64,000 bases of DNA, taken from Acetatifactor aquisgranensis. Lineage in GTDB: Bacteria; Bacillota; Clostridia; Lachnospirales; Lachnospiraceae. Numbering within the stretch: the stretch's first letter is position 1; each line of letters begins with the position of its first letter. This document shows positions 62,867 through 64,000 of this stretch, piece by piece. The notes beneath the pieces are model-generated. The model was given only the letters and a program-made list of their open reading frames with translations. It had not been told where the DNA came from and made no database searches. A program made the translations under genes and the position numbers. Where the stretch lies: the NCBI RefSeq assembly GCF_943193215.1, contig NZ_CALPDH010000011.1:98853-162852 (forward strand). Direction: 5' to 3'.

Positions 62867-63883
62867 ATGAAGAAAATTACAAAAGCGAAAACCAAAAAAG
62901 TCCAAAAGGCAGTTTTGGAGGAAATGGGAGAGTTCCTCTTTCAGGAACATCACCCAGGTAAAAAATGCAGTCCGTGCAGCAGCATGGGGGACTTATGTCT
63001 TGACTGGTTACAGGTTCGGTATGGCACGGTAAAAAAGAGCACGTATTCTGCATATCAATATTGTGTAAAGGTACATATTTTTCCGTTTTTCGAGAACATT
63101 CTTCTTTCGGAGCTGAACAGAGTTATTATCCGTACCTTTGTAAATGAGACGCAAGGAAGAGGGCTTGCGAATTCCACTGTACATTTCATTTTTTCTATCT
63201 TCAGGTTCATTGTAAAATATGGGGTCGAATGCAAATTGTTAGACAAAGAAATTCTGTCATACTGTTCTGTCAGCAGCCGCAGACCAGAGTCGAGAGTGCT
63301 GACGGTTCAGGAAAGTACCAGGATGAAGGAGTATCTGCTGGAGCAAAATACAGTTTTTTCTATTGCCATATTACTGTGCCGGGGAACAGGAATACGGATA
63401 GGAGAGTTATGCGGTCTGAAATGGGGGGATATCGATTTCCGGTCAAACACGTTCAGGGTACGCCGGACGATATCCCGGATTCCGAACCCGAATACTTCGG
63501 AAGGCCAACCCCGGACGATTCTTTATATACGGACTCCCAAATCATATACCTCTTCCAGGGAGATTCCTATTCCGGACTATCTGATTGATTTGCTGAAGGC
63601 CATGAGCAAAAAAGATAACCTGTATCTGTTGACGGGATCTGAAACCTGCACAGAGCCGCGCAACGTACAAAAGAAATTTAAGACAATATTAAGACATTGT
63701 GGAATGCAGGACTGCAATTTCCATGCCATGCGACATGGCTTTGCCACGGCCTGCCTGGAAAAAGGAATAGACTGCAAGACCGTTTCAGCTATTCTGGGGC
63801 ACGCATCTACGCGTACGACTATGGAAATCTATGTACATACTTCCCTGAAGCAAAAACAGAATTGCGTCAATTCTATTGACTGA
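62867..63883 (+). CDS. Tyrosine recombinase (putative DNA invertase)
   Basis: A complete 338-residue site-specific recombinase. The SAM-like core-binding domain occupies about 38-125. The catalytic set is intact: R177 (GTGIRIGE), K225 (TPKSYTS), H286 and R289 (HAMRHGFAT), H312 (LGHAST) and Y322 (EIYVHTS). AAGGAGG lies 13 bases before the ATG. It is flanked by inverted repeats that look like recombinase core sites and is divergent from the polysaccharide operon. No excisionase, relaxase or phage genes are present in the window, so DNA inversion is more likely than integration. Confidence 0.93.
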   Translation: MKKITKAKTKKVQKAVLEEMGEFLFQEHHPGKKCSPCSSMGDLCLDWLQVRYGTVKKSTYSAYQYCVKVHIFPFFENILLSELNRVIIRTFVNETQGRGLANSTVHFIFSIFRFIVKYGVECKLLDKEILSYCSVSSRRPESRVLTVQESTRMKEYLLEQNTVFSIAILLCRGTGIRIGELCGLKWGDIDFRSNTFRVRRTISRIPNPNTSEGQPRTILYIRTPKSYTSSREIPIPDYLIDLLKAMSKKDNLYLLTGSETCTEPRNVQKKFKTILRHCGMQDCNFHAMRHGFATACLEKGIDCKTVSAILGHASTRTTMEIYVHTSLKQKQNCVNSID

Positions 63884-63888
63884 AAAAA

Positions 63889-63922
63889 ATTCGCCTTACG
63901 TGCAGGTAAGGCGAACTTTTTT
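63889..63922 (+). repeat. Right inverted repeat and terminator of the recombinase gene
   Basis: TTCGCCTTAC (63890-63899), spacer GTGCAG (63900-63905) and GTAAGGCGAA (63906-63915) form a perfect 10-bp dyad, followed by C and six Ts, six bases after the recombinase stop. It is the inverted partner of 62601-62633 and also works as an intrinsic terminator. Confidence 0.88.
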
Positions 63923-63928
63923 GTAAAA

Positions 63929-64000
63929 AAGTGCCTTCGGCACTTCAACCCCCTAGCCCCCATTCATGGGGGAAAAATTGTGCGGCACACAATTAGGGGT
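63929..64000. repeat. Cluster of nested hairpins at the window edge
   Basis: AAGTGCC-ttc-GGCACTT (63929-63945), then CCCCCAT-tc-ATGGGGG (63957-63972), then TTGTG/CACAA (63978-63992). An outer pair (ACCCCCTA near 63949 and TAGGGGT at the end) encloses the last two. No gene is visible. It resembles an end of a small palindromic mobile element or a long structured leader, but it is cut by the window. Confidence 0.6.

Noticed and set aside
39508..63883. A genomic island integrated at tRNA-Thr by the recombinase at the right end
   Set aside because: The 3' end of the tRNA faces left, away from the locus, and I see no copy of its 3' sequence near the recombinase. The inverted repeats around the recombinase fit inversion better.
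62867..63883. Phage or ICE integrase
   Set aside because: No excisionase, relaxase, replication or structural genes lie in the window, and direct-repeat att sites are not seen.

Overview
The window looks like a chromosome segment of a gut Bacillota, most likely a Lachnospiraceae (Clostridia) species. The evidence is a moderately high GC background with Gram-positive ribosome binding sites, a short MetH without an activation domain, a class B sortase with an SPKTG-type substrate, LytR-CpsA-Psr and TagA/LicD polymer genes, and conserved clostridial families such as GGGtGRT, DUF2500 and DUF2752. Nearly all genes from 1 to 37 kb lie on the minus strand. The species assignment is inference. No stretch much over 300 bases lacks a gene; the longest gap (59437-59740) is full of palindromes.

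1-5.6 kb: MATE exporter, leuD/leuC (leucine synthesis), mannose-6-phosphate isomerase and a ROK sugar kinase. 5.8-11.4 kb: a translationally coupled signalling operon of a stand-alone receiver, a hybrid histidine kinase with a C-terminal HPt domain, and a second hybrid kinase fused to a complete DegV (fatty-acid-binding) domain. 11.7-19 kb: L-fucose isomerase, an OmpR-type two-component system, a GT4 glycosyltransferase and a DedA protein. 19-24.3 kb: branched-chain amino acid genes ilvB, ilvH, ilvN and ilvC with two regulatory subunits for one catalytic subunit, interrupted by a small HExxH protein and a scrambled Ser/Thr kinase relic. 24.3-39.4 kb: DUF2500 protein, MetH, small membrane proteins, the GGGtGRT/NifU-like pair, a left-handed beta-helix protein, an argH-asd-topB run, an ABC importer without a binding protein, and a coiled-coil protein; a tRNA-Thr(CGU) follows.

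39.7-62.6 kb is a surface polysaccharide locus transcribed on the minus strand. Its middle (about 40.5-56 kb) is visibly AT-richer than the flanks and carries broken IS1634-type and IS110-type elements at its left end. In transcription order it encodes class B sortase, LCP ligase, an SPKTG-anchored surface protein, initiating sugar transferase, Wzz-like protein, TagA-type transferase, LicD, an IspD/TarI-like cytidylyltransferase, sugar epimerases, four glycosyltransferases, Wzy polymerase, acetyltransferases, Wzx flippase and a large membrane protein. This resembles a capsule/teichoic-acid hybrid polymer attached to the wall.

The most interesting signals concern switching of that locus. A complete tyrosine recombinase (62867-63883) lies between two near-identical 32-bp inverted repeats. 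Each repeat has the arm-spacer-arm layout of a recombinase core site, and a good promoter pointing at the polysaccharide operon lies inside the flanked segment, so the cassette looks self-inverting. Separately, three capsule genes carry G7-G8 tracts. One sits exactly at the junction of two glycosyltransferase modules, where loss or gain of one G would split the fused enzyme. Together these suggest two layers of phase variation, promoter inversion and slipped-strand mispairing. Both are inferences from sequence and need population-level read data.
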